Positions 8,766-18,183 of a DNA stretch of 64,000 nucleotides are shown here, one piece after another. Location of the stretch: positions 7,316,001-7,380,000 of the forward strand of contig NZ_CP030047.1 in assembly GCF_015291625.1 (NCBI RefSeq), in the 5' to 3' direction. The stretch is from Bradyrhizobium sp. CCBAU 53421 (GTDB lineage: Bacteria; Pseudomonadota; Alphaproteobacteria; Rhizobiales; Xanthobacteraceae). Both the position numbers and the translations under genes were made by a program. The notes beneath the pieces are model-generated. The model did no database searches. It was given only the letters and a program-made list of their open reading frames with translations, and had not been told where the DNA came from. Within the stretch, counting starts at the first letter, position 1. Every line of letters begins with the position of its first letter.

Positions 8766-10301
8766 CTAACCGGAATCGTAGAAGGCGGCTCGATAAAGCT
8801 CCTCGATCTTCGTGACTTCGTCTGGCGTCAACCGGGAGAATTCGTTGTCACGGGCGCGCTTTGACAGTCGCCCTTCATTCTGTTGCAAGAATCCAAGCAG
8901 GCTATTGAAAGTCCGCTCCGGCATGTCGATCATGTTTTCGACACCCGAGCGGAATCTATCGAAGCTCCGCAAGAACCGGGCTTGCCTCGGAAGATCCTGT
9001 TCGATGGTCCTCTGCACGCATGCGTAGAGAAATTCCGCGTGCGGCGTTGCATCGAAGAAGCGATAGAAGTCAGCTGTATCGTTCAAGACCTTGACGTTGC
9101 CCTGTGGGGTCGTTTCCCATTCGATGCATGGAAGCAATCTACGCGAATAGCTTTCCAGCACGTCCTTGTATTCGCCGATGTTGTCGAGAATGGCTGCTGA
9201 AACAGGAAAATGGATCCCGGCAGGATTGAATCCGCGCCGTGCCAGAACATGGTGCATCAGGTAACGGTGAATGCGGCCATTACCATCCTCGAACGGGTGG
9301 ATGTAGACGAACCCGAAAGCCAGCACGGCGGCGGCAACGACGGGATCAAGCTGATTTTCCGCCGCCTGATCGAACGCGATCAATCCGCGCACGAGGCAGG
9401 CGATATCTTCCTGACGCGCGCTGATATGGTCCGGAACAGGCCCTTGGGTCTCGCGGTCATGCTCGCCGACGAAGCCGCCTTCGCCCCGGAAACCGAGTCT
9501 TACGAAGCGCTCATCGCCAATGACGATCCGCTGCAGGCGCAGCAACTCCGCCTCATCGAGCGGCGCCCGTCCTGCTTCGCCGATGACCTTGCCCCAGCGC
9601 TGGATGCGATCCTGGGGCGGCCTCTCGCCCTCGATGACATAGCTCGACTTCGAGTCCTTGAAGAGAAGGAAGGCCGCGGTTCGCGCGAGCAGATCCTTCG
9701 GGACCTGGCTGACCACGACACGGGCGCGCTCCTTGAGGTCCTGTGCAACAAATTCCGTCAGCGCTCTCGTCTTGAACACGAGCGGGCAGAAGTCCGACGT
9801 CCCTGGCAGATTGTTGCGGACGCGATGCCGTATCGAATTCTGCCCGGAGGTCGCAAACTGGAGATCGGTATCGACGGCATCGACATAGGAGACCTTGTCC
9901 GCCGTGGGCAGGTTGAGCATGCGTCCCAACAGCCATTCATAGAGAAACCAGATGCGACGCGTGTAGAGCCCGGTCGGCGTCCGTTTCACAAGCTCCGCAA
10001 TCTCGTCCTCCCGCACGGCAAGGAAAAGCCGCTTTAAGATGGCGAGGTCGAGCCCTTCGTTCTTGAGCGCGAAAGTCAGATGCCCCTCAAGGGTCGGCGC
10101 AGGCGCATGACGCGGCGTGTAGATGCGCCATCCTGCTTGCTCAAGGATGCGGTGCTTCGTACCGACGGCGGAAAGCACGTGTGGGACCGGGACGGGCAGC
10201 TGGTAGGCGTCAATCAGCGCTGCGTAGCCGGCGGGAGTCGCGGCCTCTGGCAGCCTCCGATCACGAAAAACGCTCACGGGACCTGAAAACATTACTCGCA
10301 T
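8766..10301 (-). CDS. Fic family protein (predicted AMP/NMP transferase)
   Basis: A 511-residue protein with an intact Fic core HPFEDGNGRIHRYL near residue 340. All catalytic residues of the HPFxDGNGRxxR signature are present, so nucleotidyl transfer to a protein hydroxyl is expected. The N-terminal 150 residues have no recognised domain, and a C-terminal helical region follows the Fic fold. No small antitoxin gene lies next to it, so any inhibition must come from within the protein or from elsewhere. It is a single-gene unit ending at the terminator at 8674-8696. The start at 10301 has only a weak ribosome site; an in-frame ATG at 10292 is possible. Confidence 0.85.
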   Translation of the reverse strand: MRVMFSGPVSVFRDRRLPEAATPAGYAALIDAYQLPVPVPHVLSAVGTKHRILEQAGWRIYTPRHAPAPTLEGHLTFALKNEGLDLAILKRLFLAVREDEIAELVKRTPTGLYTRRIWFLYEWLLGRMLNLPTADKVSYVDAVDTDLQFATSGQNSIRHRVRNNLPGTSDFCPLVFKTRALTEFVAQDLKERARVVVSQVPKDLLARTAAFLLFKDSKSSYVIEGERPPQDRIQRWGKVIGEAGRAPLDEAELLRLQRIVIGDERFVRLGFRGEGGFVGEHDRETQGPVPDHISARQEDIACLVRGLIAFDQAAENQLDPVVAAAVLAFGFVYIHPFEDGNGRIHRYLMHHVLARRGFNPAGIHFPVSAAILDNIGEYKDVLESYSRRLLPCIEWETTPQGNVKVLNDTADFYRFFDATPHAEFLYACVQRTIEQDLPRQARFLRSFDRFRSGVENMIDMPERTFNSLLGFLQQNEGRLSKRARDNEFSRLTPDEVTKIEELYRAAFYDSG

Positions 10302-10865
10302 TGGCTCAATCCGTGAAAAATGTTCTCGATCGTGAATTCCACTCGCCAGCTCGCCTTCGGGACAAAATCAAACTCCTCCTGCGAAAAAGCTTCCCATATC
10401 GTACAATATATGAAAAATATTCACAACCCATTGCACCAATTCAAGCATCGTTCGCGTAGCGGCAAGCGGAGGGCTCCCGTTCAACCGCTCAATGGGCTGG
10501 ATTCCGGCACATTGGACCCAAGCCGCACAGTTCCCGATCTATCGGTTCCAGCCGTCCTTGCTGAACGGGAACCCGAACGGCACCATCGTCGGCCCGGGAG
10601 AGAAACAGACTGAGAGGTGAAGGCCAACACGCGCCCCTTTTCTCTTGGCGCCGCGTCCGATCGGACAACGGCGGAAACGATACGAATTCCTCGCGCAGGC
10701 CGGGACCAGGCAACTTTCCAGGAACAGAGCGAGAAGCTCGCAACGGCATTCAATGAAGATGGCTTATTAGACTCGGACCGCCTCGCAGAAGGCCGCGCTT
10801 ATGCGCGCACGGGCGGCGACGAACGCACCCGTGTTTGAGGCCGCAATACGCGCGCAAAACCTGCG
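10302..10865. other. Intergenic, no gene supported
   Basis: An AT-rich stretch immediately upstream of the Fic gene (10300-10450) is probably its promoter region. The remainder has only overlapping open frames without recognisable products. Confidence 0.4.
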
Positions 10866-10894
10866 CTGGGCCGGCGCCGGAGGCGCCGGCCCAG
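10866..10894. repeat. Perfect 13-bp inverted repeat
   Basis: CTGGGCCGGCGCC, spacer GGA, then its exact reverse complement. There is no T tract on either side. It may be a rho-assisted terminator or protein site between the Fic and DUF736 units. Confidence 0.75.
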
Positions 10895-10945
10895 ATCGAT
10901 CCGTGCAACCCATCCAACAGCGAGATATTCTCGCTGGCTCGCGCA

Positions 10946-10981
10946 GAAAAAAGAACCCCGCCCGACAGATTGGGCGGGGCT
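10946..10981 (-). terminator. Intrinsic terminator of the DUF736 gene
   Basis: On the minus strand GCCCCGCCC, an 8-nt loop, GGGCGGGG, TTC, then six T residues, starting 15 nt after the DUF736 stop. A textbook rho-independent terminator. Confidence 0.85.
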
Positions 10982-10996
10982 CTGAAGGATCGAGGC

Positions 10997-11317
10997 TCAC
11001 TCGCCATTCTTACGCGGGCGCGACCACAGCAGCGTGTAGCCCTCGCCGCCTTCGTCGTCGAACAGGTTCGCGTAGATCGGTGCGTTGAACGAGGGATCAT
11101 CGAGCTTGAGCGAGAGGTAATCGCGGCCCTCTTCGGAGCGCTTCGACCAGGCTGCGCCGATCTCGGCCCGGCCCACATAGATGCGGTGGCTCGGAGCGTT
11201 GTCGTTGGAGCGGTTGGTCTCGGCGACGATACGGACGCCCTTGGCTTGCAGGCTCAGGGTGACGATCTCGCCCTGGAAATCGTTAGCTACCTTCTTGAAA
11301 GAACCGATGTTAGCCAT
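10997..11317 (-). CDS. DUF736 family protein
   Basis: A 106-residue protein opening MANIGSFKKVANDFQGEI with SHRIYVGRAEIGAAWSKRS in the centre, both characteristic of DUF736. The family is widespread on rhizobial plasmids and integrative elements; its function is unknown. AGGAG lies eight bases before the ATG at 11317, which decides this start over a longer frame. Transcription should end at the terminator at 10946-10981. A decayed copy in the opposite direction lies about 400 bp upstream. Confidence 0.85.
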   Translation of the reverse strand: MANIGSFKKVANDFQGEIVTLSLQAKGVRIVAETNRSNDNAPSHRIYVGRAEIGAAWSKRSEEGRDYLSLKLDDPSFNAPIYANLFDDEGGEGYTLLWSRPRKNGE

Positions 11318-11720
11318 GTCACTTCTCCTGTTGTGTTTCGAGCCCGCGACCACCGCGGCCTCGATGGCGATCTAAAGGCCGAGGACGATCGGCGACGCAC
11401 CCGTGTTCCAAGGGCCGGAGCACAGCGAAGGACGCCGTTGAGGCGACTTTCTTGTCTCGCGAGGAATGGGCGAAGCCCAGGGGAAGAAAGTCGCATCAAC
11501 GGTGTTGCGGCTCAGACGATCGAGGCGAAGCCGGTCTTCGGCCAGATCAAGCCATCAAGGAGGCCACGTGCGTCCGCGCGCTGAAACGCAATCTCAAGGA
11601 GGAGACTGGCCAATCTCGGTTCAGTTGCACAAGATGCAGGAACGATTCAGCGAAGAAAGAGAAACAATCTGCCGCAAAGGGCGGTATCGTCCGTGAACGA
11701 ACGATCGAGAGCGCGCAATG

Positions 11721-11868
11721 AGCCACCGCGACGAGTGGGCTAGGCCGAGATTGCTGCAGCCTGCTCGAAGCGCACCGAAGAGGGCCGCGATTACCTCTCG
11801 CTCTCGTCACCTTGACCCCGCATTCAACGAACCAGGCGAACCAGTTCGACGAGGAAGGTGACGAAGGA
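11721..11868 (+). pseudogene. Remnant of a second DUF736 gene
   Basis: The plus strand here aligns at the nucleotide level with the central and C-terminal part of the DUF736 gene: AGCCACCGC, then GCCGAGAT, then the run coding SKRTEEGRDYLSL. A frame change follows at CTCGTCACC and then the GACGAGGAAGG tail. No start and no single open frame remain. Confidence 0.75.
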
Positions 11869-12522
11869 TCGTCCCTCGCGTGTGGCGGCCGTGAGAATGG
11901 TTGAGGCCGTTGCGCCAGGTCTAGCCGGCTCGAACAGGCGGGCTTCCGCAAGCGAGCACAGTCAAGCGCGTCCACGTCGTGCCGCCAACGCAAAACGCGC
12001 CGAGGCAAGCGAAGGCCACTCGCCAAGCCAGCGACGGCACTGCGATCTGCGACAGGCCAAACACCAGCTCCTCGATGGCCATCTTCCGTTGGGCGGCGTC
12101 ATCCAAGCGTGAGCAGCTATTGCCCGTACCAACGAATATCCCCGTTGCCGGAGTAATCGGGCCTATTTAGCCCGCGAGCGGAAGACGCCTTCGTCGAGCC
12201 GCTTGAGCGACAGGCCCAGACCTGCACGATCCCGGAAGAACAGCCTGATACCACATAAAAAACGGCCCCGAGAACGGCGGACTGATAATCAAACTGCAGA
12301 AATCGCTTGAACCTGACGCCACGTCAGGGCGTAGCCTGGAGACAGTCAGCAAATCCTGAAGACGCAAAGCATCGAACCGGCACGTAGCACAACCGATTGA
12401 CAGAGCTAGTGTGGGCGTCATCGTGAATGTTGCGAGCGTTCGTACGCTCAACGCGATGCGAGGCGCAGCGCACATTAAGCTAAAATCGCTCCCTCGCAAG
12501 CAATTCGATCCAGGAGCCATGG
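11869..12522. other. Intergenic, no gene supported
   Basis: Several open frames cross the stretch but none has a recognisable product or convincing ribosome site. Confidence 0.35.
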
Positions 12523-12777
12523 ATGAAATTAGCGAAGACCTCTGTAATCGCGTGCGGCATTTCGGCTTTCCTCGCATACTCCGTCATCGCGCAAAGCCTC
12601 GCCACCGACGCCAGGGCTCGCAAAGGCATGCAAGACAGGAGCGTACAGAGCGGCATGAATGATGATGACGATTCTTCGCCCAAACTCAGGACCGCGGGCG
12701 GGAAAGTGGGCAGGAAGTCGACCAAGGGCGCGAAGAGTGCAGCCGGCGGCAACGCACCGGACAAGGAGACTGATTAA
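12523..12777 (+). CDS. Small exported protein, function unknown
   Basis: An 84-residue product with a signal peptide (MKLAKTSVIACGISAFLAYS, likely cut after VIAQS or nearby). The mature part is hydrophilic, with an acidic DDDDS patch and a lysine-rich tail. CAGGAG sits 7-8 bases before the ATG. The family is not recognised. No operon partner is visible. Confidence 0.55.
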   Translation: MKLAKTSVIACGISAFLAYSVIAQSLATDARARKGMQDRSVQSGMNDDDDSSPKLRTAGGKVGRKSTKGAKSAAGGNAPDKETD

Positions 12778-13261
12778 TCCGCAGCCAACAGCACACCGGT
12801 CGGTAGCAAGCGACACTGACCCGAGGCCGTGTCCGGGTAAACCTCCACGTCCGGAGGTTCAGCCGCACCAAGATGAACTGCGACAGTCGCCGATCTTCAA
12901 GGAATCCGACGAGGACGAAGGTTCAGCCATTTAACTCGCACGTTTGCCGTGGCCGCCCAACGGAAGCCATCAAGCTGACTCTGATCAATCGCAGCGCAAC
13001 GGCTGCAATGCTCAACTGCCCGATCGATGAGGAGCAGCTGCAAAGGCTGAACGTTGAACCCGATGCGTCGATCGTTGTGCACGATAGGATTGATCCAATC
13101 ACCTCGCGACCTCGACTAATGGGTATTGCCCTCCGATCTCGTACGATCGCGTCAGGTTACCGACATTCATGTTCGGAAGCCGCCCTAGGAGTTGGCTGGC
13201 GCGGCGCGAAAAAGCACAACTTTTTGGTCTCTCGTCGGTTCTTCACAGTCTGGCACGCCGG
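12778..13261. other. Intergenic, no gene supported
   Basis: Follows the small exported protein. No product could be recognised in any frame. Confidence 0.35.
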
Positions 13262-13367
13262 TTGCTGAGTGATGCACGGCTTGGTTGCTCAATCACGACC
13301 TCCTGAGGCCCAAGCCGCTTCGTAGCGCAACTCGTGCGGGCGGATCTCCCGCCGCCCGCACGTTTTT
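13262..13367 (+). ncRNA. Candidate small RNA with CCUCCU loop
   Basis: A stem GGCTTGG (13278-13284) pairs with CCAAGCC (13310-13316) and exposes CGACCTCCTG, an anti-ribosome-site sequence, in the loop. A strong terminator follows: GTGCGGGCGG pairs with CCGCCCGCA, then TTTTT at 13363-13367. No open frame uses the interval. The layout matches alphaproteobacterial trans-acting sRNAs that block ribosome binding sites. Confidence 0.4.
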
Positions 13368-13732
13368 CATGGCTTCGACCCAGAGCCGCGCTTCATGAGC
13401 TTGTGCTTGGCCCGTGACGAGACTGCGCGCTTATCTGGCACGCGAGTTGCTCGGAAGAAGATGGCTTGGCCCTCATGTATCGCGCCCCCCAGAGATGGCC
13501 AAGCTTCCACCCAGACTAGCGCGGGTGGTCCCCCAAGCCGCCCGCGCGACTTTCCATTCGCCGCGGGTCTGCCGAGATCGGGCCCGGCGAAACGCTGTGG
13601 AGATTATCGGCATGATCCGTGGAGAGCTTTAGAACCCCAAAAGCGAGCGCTCATAGGCCAGCCACTCACAGTTGCTATGCGTTGAGAGGGCGAACGGAGC
13701 GGACGTCCGATGCATCGTAAGTATTCAATACC
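13368..13732. other. Intergenic, no gene supported
   Basis: No recognisable product or structured element was found between the candidate sRNA and the small membrane ORF. Confidence 0.35.
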
Positions 13733-13894
13733 GTGGGCGCAGCAGCAGCATTAGCGATCGGCGCGCACGATGCTCTCGGTGTTGCGCCGAACGTCGGCAT
13801 CATGCTTGGCGCATTATTGATTGTCGCCTTTCCGGCATCGGTGATCGCTAGCCTTTTAAGTTGCCGTCAACGGCGCGATGACAGAACCGGTTGA
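13733..13894 (+). CDS. Possible small membrane protein
   Basis: A 53-codon frame starting with GTG. The predicted product is hydrophobic (IMLGALLIVAFPASVIASLL) with a basic RQRRDDR tail, so one membrane span is likely. The ribosome site is poor and the family is not recognised. Confidence 0.3.
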   Translation: MGAAAALAIGAHDALGVAPNVGIMLGALLIVAFPASVIASLLSCRQRRDDRTG

Positions 13895-13955
13895 TGATCG
13901 CCTATTACTCTTAGATTTCTGCCGGCTCGACCGACATGGCTACGCCGGCGCAGCG

Positions 13956-14246
<291 letters not shown>

Positions 14247-14429
14247 TCAATGGACCGGCCGAGGCGCAGCAGGACGATAGGAACCCCGTCCACATTCGTC
14301 TCAGCCGGACCCAACAAAGACATGGGTGCGACACCGCAATTTTCGCAAGTGCCTGGAAGGCCTTGAAACGATACGACACGCTTCTAATTTCATGGGTAGC
14401 CGCGCAGCAATTGCACGGCACGATTGGGC

Positions 14430-14505
14430 GCCTGGTACAGGGCCCGGTCAGCAAGCACCCGGCAGGTGTCCGGGGCGCTCTTATCCATGTTGCTCAAAGG
14501 AGAAT
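14430..14505 (+). promoter_or_regulatory. ROSE-type RNA thermometer, copy A
   Basis: The 5' leader ends in TTGCTCAAAGGAGAAT next to the ATG. TTGCTC can pair with the GGAG ribosome site, the hallmark of ROSE elements that repress rhizobial small heat-shock genes at low temperature. The 5' limit is approximate. Confidence 0.65.
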
Positions 14506-14970
14506 ATGGCTATGACCACGCTTGATCTTGCTCCCTTGTGGCGATCGTCGATCGGGTTCGATCGTCTGTTCGACCTTCTCGAGGACAACTCCGGCCGATG
14601 GACCGGCGGGGACAATTACCCGCCCTACGACATCGAACGTGTCGGTGAGGACCACTACCAAATCTCGCTGGCTCTTGCCGGCTTCACGCCTGACGAGGTC
14701 TCCATCACGGCCGAGCAGAACACGCTGACCGTCGAGGGTCGCAAGGCCGAAAAGGGCAGCCATCAATATCTCTATCAAGGCATCTCTTCGCGCCCGTTCC
14801 GACGGACCTTCAGTCTGGCCGAGTACGTGCAAGTGAAGGGCGCCTTGTTCGAGAATGGCATGCTCAAGATCGATCTGGTTCGGGAGGTTCCCGAGGCGAT
14901 GAAGCCGCGCCAGATTGCGATCGGCACACGTGATGATCACCAGCAAGGTGAGAACAAGCAGGCGGCATAA
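14506..14970 (+). CDS. Small heat shock protein, Hsp20/alpha-crystallin (class A)
   Basis: A 154-residue chaperone that holds unfolding proteins during heat stress. N-terminal LAPLWRSSIGFDRLFDLLED is typical of rhizobial class A Hsp20. The alpha-crystallin domain spans about residues 38-140 (YPPYDIERVGEDHYQISLAL, then NGMLKIDLVREVPE), and the tail is basic and hydrophilic. AAAGGAG is placed six bases before the ATG inside a ROSE hairpin, so translation should rise with temperature. A second Hsp20 gene follows after 81 bp on the same strand, probably in one operon. Confidence 0.9.
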   Translation: MAMTTLDLAPLWRSSIGFDRLFDLLEDNSGRWTGGDNYPPYDIERVGEDHYQISLALAGFTPDEVSITAEQNTLTVEGRKAEKGSHQYLYQGISSRPFRRTFSLAEYVQVKGALFENGMLKIDLVREVPEAMKPRQIAIGTRDDHQQGENKQAA

Positions 14971-15051
14971 CACCGCCTGCTCGGAATTGATTTTTGCGGC
15001 GTGGCTTCGCCGCGTCGCGAAGCTTTGGAACAAAAGAAAAGGAGAAGCTCT

Positions 15052-15549
15052 ATGGCTATCACTGATCTGATCCCCTGGGGCCGCGGTGGTGATCTGACCA
15101 CCCGTCGCTCCGAAAACTACAATCCGGTTCTAACCCTGCACCGGGAGATGAACCGGCTATTCGATGATGTCTTCCGCGGCTTCGATGTCGTGCCATTTGG
15201 CGGCCGCTTTCTCGAGCAGTCGATGAATTGGCCGAGCATCGAGGTCAACGACAGTGACAAGGACGTGAAAGTCACGGCGGAGTTGCCAGGTCTCGACGAG
15301 AAAGACGTTCAGATCGAACTCGCCAATGGCGTTCTCTCGATCAAGGGAGAGAAGAAGACTGAGACGGAAGACAAGGATCGCCGGTTCAGCGAGCGGTACT
15401 ACGGCAGATTTGAACGGCGCATCCCGATCGAAGACGTGGACCAGGACAAGATCTCTGCTGCGTTCAAGAACGGAGTTCTGACTGTCACCATGCCAAAGCT
15501 GCCGCAAGCAGAATCCAAGGTGAAGCGTATTGCGATCAACTCGAAATGA
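15052..15549 (+). CDS. Small heat shock protein, Hsp20 (class C-like)
   Basis: A 165-residue Hsp20 of the second rhizobial class. It opens MAITDLIPWGRGG and has the EMNRLFDDVFRGFD N-terminal motif. The alpha-crystallin domain includes DVKVTAELPGLDEKDVQIEL and ends AAFKNGVLTVTMPK. The ATG at 15052 follows AAAGGAGAAGCTCT and is preferred to an upstream in-frame codon. There is no ROSE hairpin of its own; it is likely co-transcribed with the class A gene. A GC-rich hairpin follows at 15561-15579. Confidence 0.9.
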   Translation: MAITDLIPWGRGGDLTTRRSENYNPVLTLHREMNRLFDDVFRGFDVVPFGGRFLEQSMNWPSIEVNDSDKDVKVTAELPGLDEKDVQIELANGVLSIKGEKKTETEDKDRRFSERYYGRFERRIPIEDVDQDKISAAFKNGVLTVTMPKLPQAESKVKRIAINSK

Positions 15550-15560
15550 CACAAATCGAT

Positions 15561-15579
15561 GGGAGCGGTCTCCGCTCCC
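15561..15579 (+). terminator. Hairpin after the Hsp20 pair
   Basis: GGGAGCGG, loop TCT, CCGCTCCC: a perfect 8-bp stem 12 nt after the stop. It lacks a T tract, so it may act as a rho-assisted terminator or 3' stabiliser. Confidence 0.5.
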
Positions 15580-15619
15580 GTCCTACTTCCAATAAGAGCG
15601 GCCGTGGGTGTGCCCGACC

Positions 15620-15814
15620 ATGGACACAAAGCGGAAATCCAGTTTTGCAGGCGCTGCGGATGTTGTTGCGCATGCAAAGATCCCGGCTCAACACATCGAG
15701 GAACTGAAAGTCGCCTGTGCGAATGGAGATAAGAGCGCGGCCCGCCGCTCGCTGCGCCAAGCTATCAGCGAGCTCGAGCTGGCGCGCGCTATGGTGCGGA
15801 CCGGTATTGATTGA
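15620..15814 (+). CDS. Small conserved-looking hypothetical
   Basis: A 64-residue hydrophilic product (MDTKRKSSFAGAADVVAHAK at the start, ISELELARAMVRTGID at the end) that looks helical. It overlaps the extended 3' end of the convergent response regulator, so only one of the two ends is probably genuine. No strong ribosome site. Confidence 0.35.
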   Translation: MDTKRKSSFAGAADVVAHAKIPAQHIEELKVACANGDKSAARRSLRQAISELELARAMVRTGID

Positions 15815-16152
15815 GTCCGCGCGGACTGGGAGAAACACGGCTTGCTGAGGAGCAGACTGCCGTTCATGTGTTTGCTAGTCTTTTCGATGAGGTCTGGATA
15901 GCCGCTGCAGCACACGATCGGCAAGCACGGCTGCTGCCGTTGAAGCTCAAGTCCGACGTTGAGTCCAGAAACGCCGGGCATCGCCAGATCAATAATCGCC
16001 ACATCGATCGCTTGATGAGAAAGGGTCGACAGCGCGGCATCCAGATTGTCAGCTGCGATCGGGCGGTATCCGAGATCGTCAAGCATGTTCCGTGTCGTTT
16101 CGAGCACGCTCGCGTCGTCGTCCACAGCAAGGACGTACTCCCGTGCGCCCAT
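15688..16152 (-). CDS. Single-domain response regulator receiver, probably 3'-damaged
   Basis: The first 115 residues form a CheY-like receiver: acidic pair in LAVDDD, phospho-acceptor Asp in AIIDLAMPG, and the conserved Lys in LLLSKP. From SKP on, the usual F-S-Q-x-D-L-A ending is replaced by unrelated, serine- and arginine-rich sequence that overlaps a plus-strand ORF. A frameshift just after the SKP motif (near 15840) is therefore likely. It has no output domain, so it would act by protein-protein contact. No kinase is adjacent. Confidence 0.55.
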   Translation of the reverse strand: MGAREYVLAVDDDASVLETTRNMLDDLGYRPIAADNLDAALSTLSHQAIDVAIIDLAMPGVSGLNVGLELQRQQPCLPIVCCSGYPDLIEKTSKHMNGSLLLSKPCFSQSARTQSIPVRTIARASSSSLIAWRSERRAALLSPFAQATFSSSMC

Positions 16153-16410
16153 GCAAGGAGTGCCCAATTGGCGATCTTCGCCTCATACAACTGCACTGGT
16201 CGATCGGGGCAAGAGTATTCGCACGGCAAACCCGGAGACCTGCGACAACCCAAGTTCCGTTCCCTCGCCGGGCTCCTTGGACCGGGCGCTCCTTGGAACA
16301 GGTAAAGGCCAGCATAGTTGCCAGCCCATAGTACCGAGATAGGTAGGCCCGGCAGGCGACCGCGGCCGCTCTCGGCTCTGGGCGGTGCTCTCACAAGGCG
16401 GTCCGAATTG

Positions 16411-16890
16411 ATGCCAACCCTCCCCATGACTGCGGCCGGTCATGCCGCCCTTAACGACGAACTGGCCGACCGCACTAGAATCAAGCGGCCTCATCTTGCC
16501 GAGCGCATTCAGCAAGCGATTGCCGACGAGCCCAACCTTATTGAGAATTCGGAATATCAGGCTGCGTTGGGCGAGCAAAGGCTCAACGAAGCTCGCATAG
16601 CCGAGTTAGAAAGCAAGCTTGCACGTGCAGAAATCATTGATGTGTCAAAGCTCTCCGGCGAGACCATCAAATTCGGCGCGACGGTCACGCTGACGGACCA
16701 GGATACGGGCGAGGAGCGAATTTGCCAAATCGTTGGCGAGCCGGAAGCCGACCCTGCAAAAGGCAAGATCTCGTTCAGTTCCCCGCTCGCACGGGCGTTG
16801 ATAGGCAGGTTCAAAGGCTCCGTCGTAGCTGTCCAGACCCCAGGCGGCGGCAAGAGTTACAAAGTTGAGCAAGTTAGATGGCTGCCCTAA
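16411..16890 (+). CDS. GreA/GreB-type transcript cleavage factor
   Basis: A 159-residue Gre factor homologue. The N-terminal coiled coil spans about residues 8-75, with a tip [16 protein letters not shown] that resembles the acidic D-L-S-E-N-A-E-Y tip of GreA but is changed; one acidic residue may be missing. The C-terminal FKBP-like domain ends with [18 protein letters not shown]. It is expected to bind the RNA polymerase secondary channel. The altered tip means it might inhibit or modulate polymerase and not cleave RNA. The start at 16411 was chosen because upstream sequence is unlike Gre proteins. Confidence 0.75.
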   Translation: MPTLPMTAAGHAALNDELADRTRIKRPHLAERIQQAIADEPNLIENSEYQAALGEQRLNEARIAELESKLARAEIIDVSKLSGETIKFGATVTLTDQDTGEERICQIVGEPEADPAKGKISFSSPLARALIGRFKGSVVAVQTPGGGKSYKVEQVRWLP

Positions 16891-16911
16891 AAGCCGAGGG
16901 GCTGGGCTTTT
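16889..16911 (+). terminator. Intrinsic terminator of the Gre gene
   Basis: AAAAGCC, loop GAGGGGCT, GGGCTTTT. The hairpin overlaps the stop codon and ends in a short T run. Confidence 0.55.
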
Positions 16912-16977
16912 GAGTCAATACGCCTGCCACAGTTGAATTTGGCAGTCGACCGGCCAGATTGTCTTGAACCTTTTGCA

Positions 16978-18074
16978 TCAATGCAGCAGACGAGTGGATG
17001 TGCTGCTTGCCTGGACGGGCGGAGCAACTTTCACAACGGCGGAACTGGTTTGACCACCCCGCACGATGGTGAGCTTCACATCTTGACCGACACGCGCCAG
17101 GCCGATCTTGTTACGAAGTTGCGACGCGGTGCGGATCCGACGGTCGTCTGCCATGACAACAATATCGTCCTTCCGCAAGCCGGCCCTTGCAGCCGGAGAG
17201 TCTGCCGCGACCTCTGCGATCACCGCGCCTTCGTTGCGCCCTTGTTTGGTCGACGGTTGGAGTTCGCGCAGTGAAACGCCAATGCGGCCTCGCTCAACGT
17301 GTCCCTTATCTACAATCTGCTCCATAACGATCCGGGCCATATTCGCGGGAATTGCAAAACCGATCCCGACATTCCCTCCGCCCGGCGAAATGATCGCGGA
17401 GTTGATGCCGACCAATTCGCCGTGAAGATTCACCAATGCGCCCCCGGAATTCCCGGATTGATCGCAGCGTCGGTCTGGATGAAGTCCTCAAAGCCTTCCT
17501 TGCTCAAGCCAGTGCGACCCAGCGCACTGACCAGGCCGGACGTGACAGTCTGGCCGAGACCAAAGGGATTGCCGATCGCGAGCACGAAATCCCCGACCTC
17601 AAGCGCATCACTGTCGCCGAAAGGAAGCGCCTGAAGGCCGGCAGGGTCTTGGATCTGCAGCACTGCAACGTCAGTCGGCGGGTCGCGCCCGATTACCTTC
17701 GCAGTTAACTGCCGGCCGTCCTTGGTCGTAATCCGAACGACCGAGGCGCCTTCGACAACATGATTGTTGGTCAACACATAGCCGCGCCTGGCATCGACGA
17801 TGACTCCCGAACCGGTCGAATTGATTTCCTTCTCGACCTGCTTGGGAATGTCGAAAAACTCACGAAAGAACGGGTCGCGGTAAAGTGGATTGTCCTCACG
17901 GACACGGCCGTGCACGGAAATATTAACAACCGCGGGTGTCACCTGTCGAACTACCGGCGCCAATGTTGGCACAGGACCACCTGTCTTCAGGTCTGGCACT
18001 TGAGCTACTGCCGGATGAGACACGCAGAGCACAACAAGCAGGAGCCATGCCAATATTGTTCGACGTCCTAACAT
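16978..18074 (-). pseudogene. DegP/HtrA-type periplasmic serine protease, frameshifted
   Basis: Starts MLGRRTILAWLLLVVLCVSH (signal peptide). The trypsin-like domain has the His site LTNNHVVEG and the Asp site PPTDVAVLQI. The reading frame breaks exactly at the catalytic serine motif: INPG is followed by IPGAHW instead of NSGGALV. The other frame resumes with ALVNLHGELVGINSAIISPG and then a single PDZ domain (GAVIAEVAADSPAARAGL). One A appears to be missing near 17449 inside GGAATTCC. As written the protease is inactive. Restoring one base gives a complete one-PDZ DegP of about 365 residues, so sequencing error is also possible. Confidence 0.85.
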
Positions 18075-18183
18075 TTCAATTGTCCTTGGAATCACCAGGC
18101 AGCGGGAGAATTTGCTACGATCGGAATTGCCCACAACGCCGCGGCATGGCCGAGCAGCACGATGCCTAGGACAGCGCCCGTGA

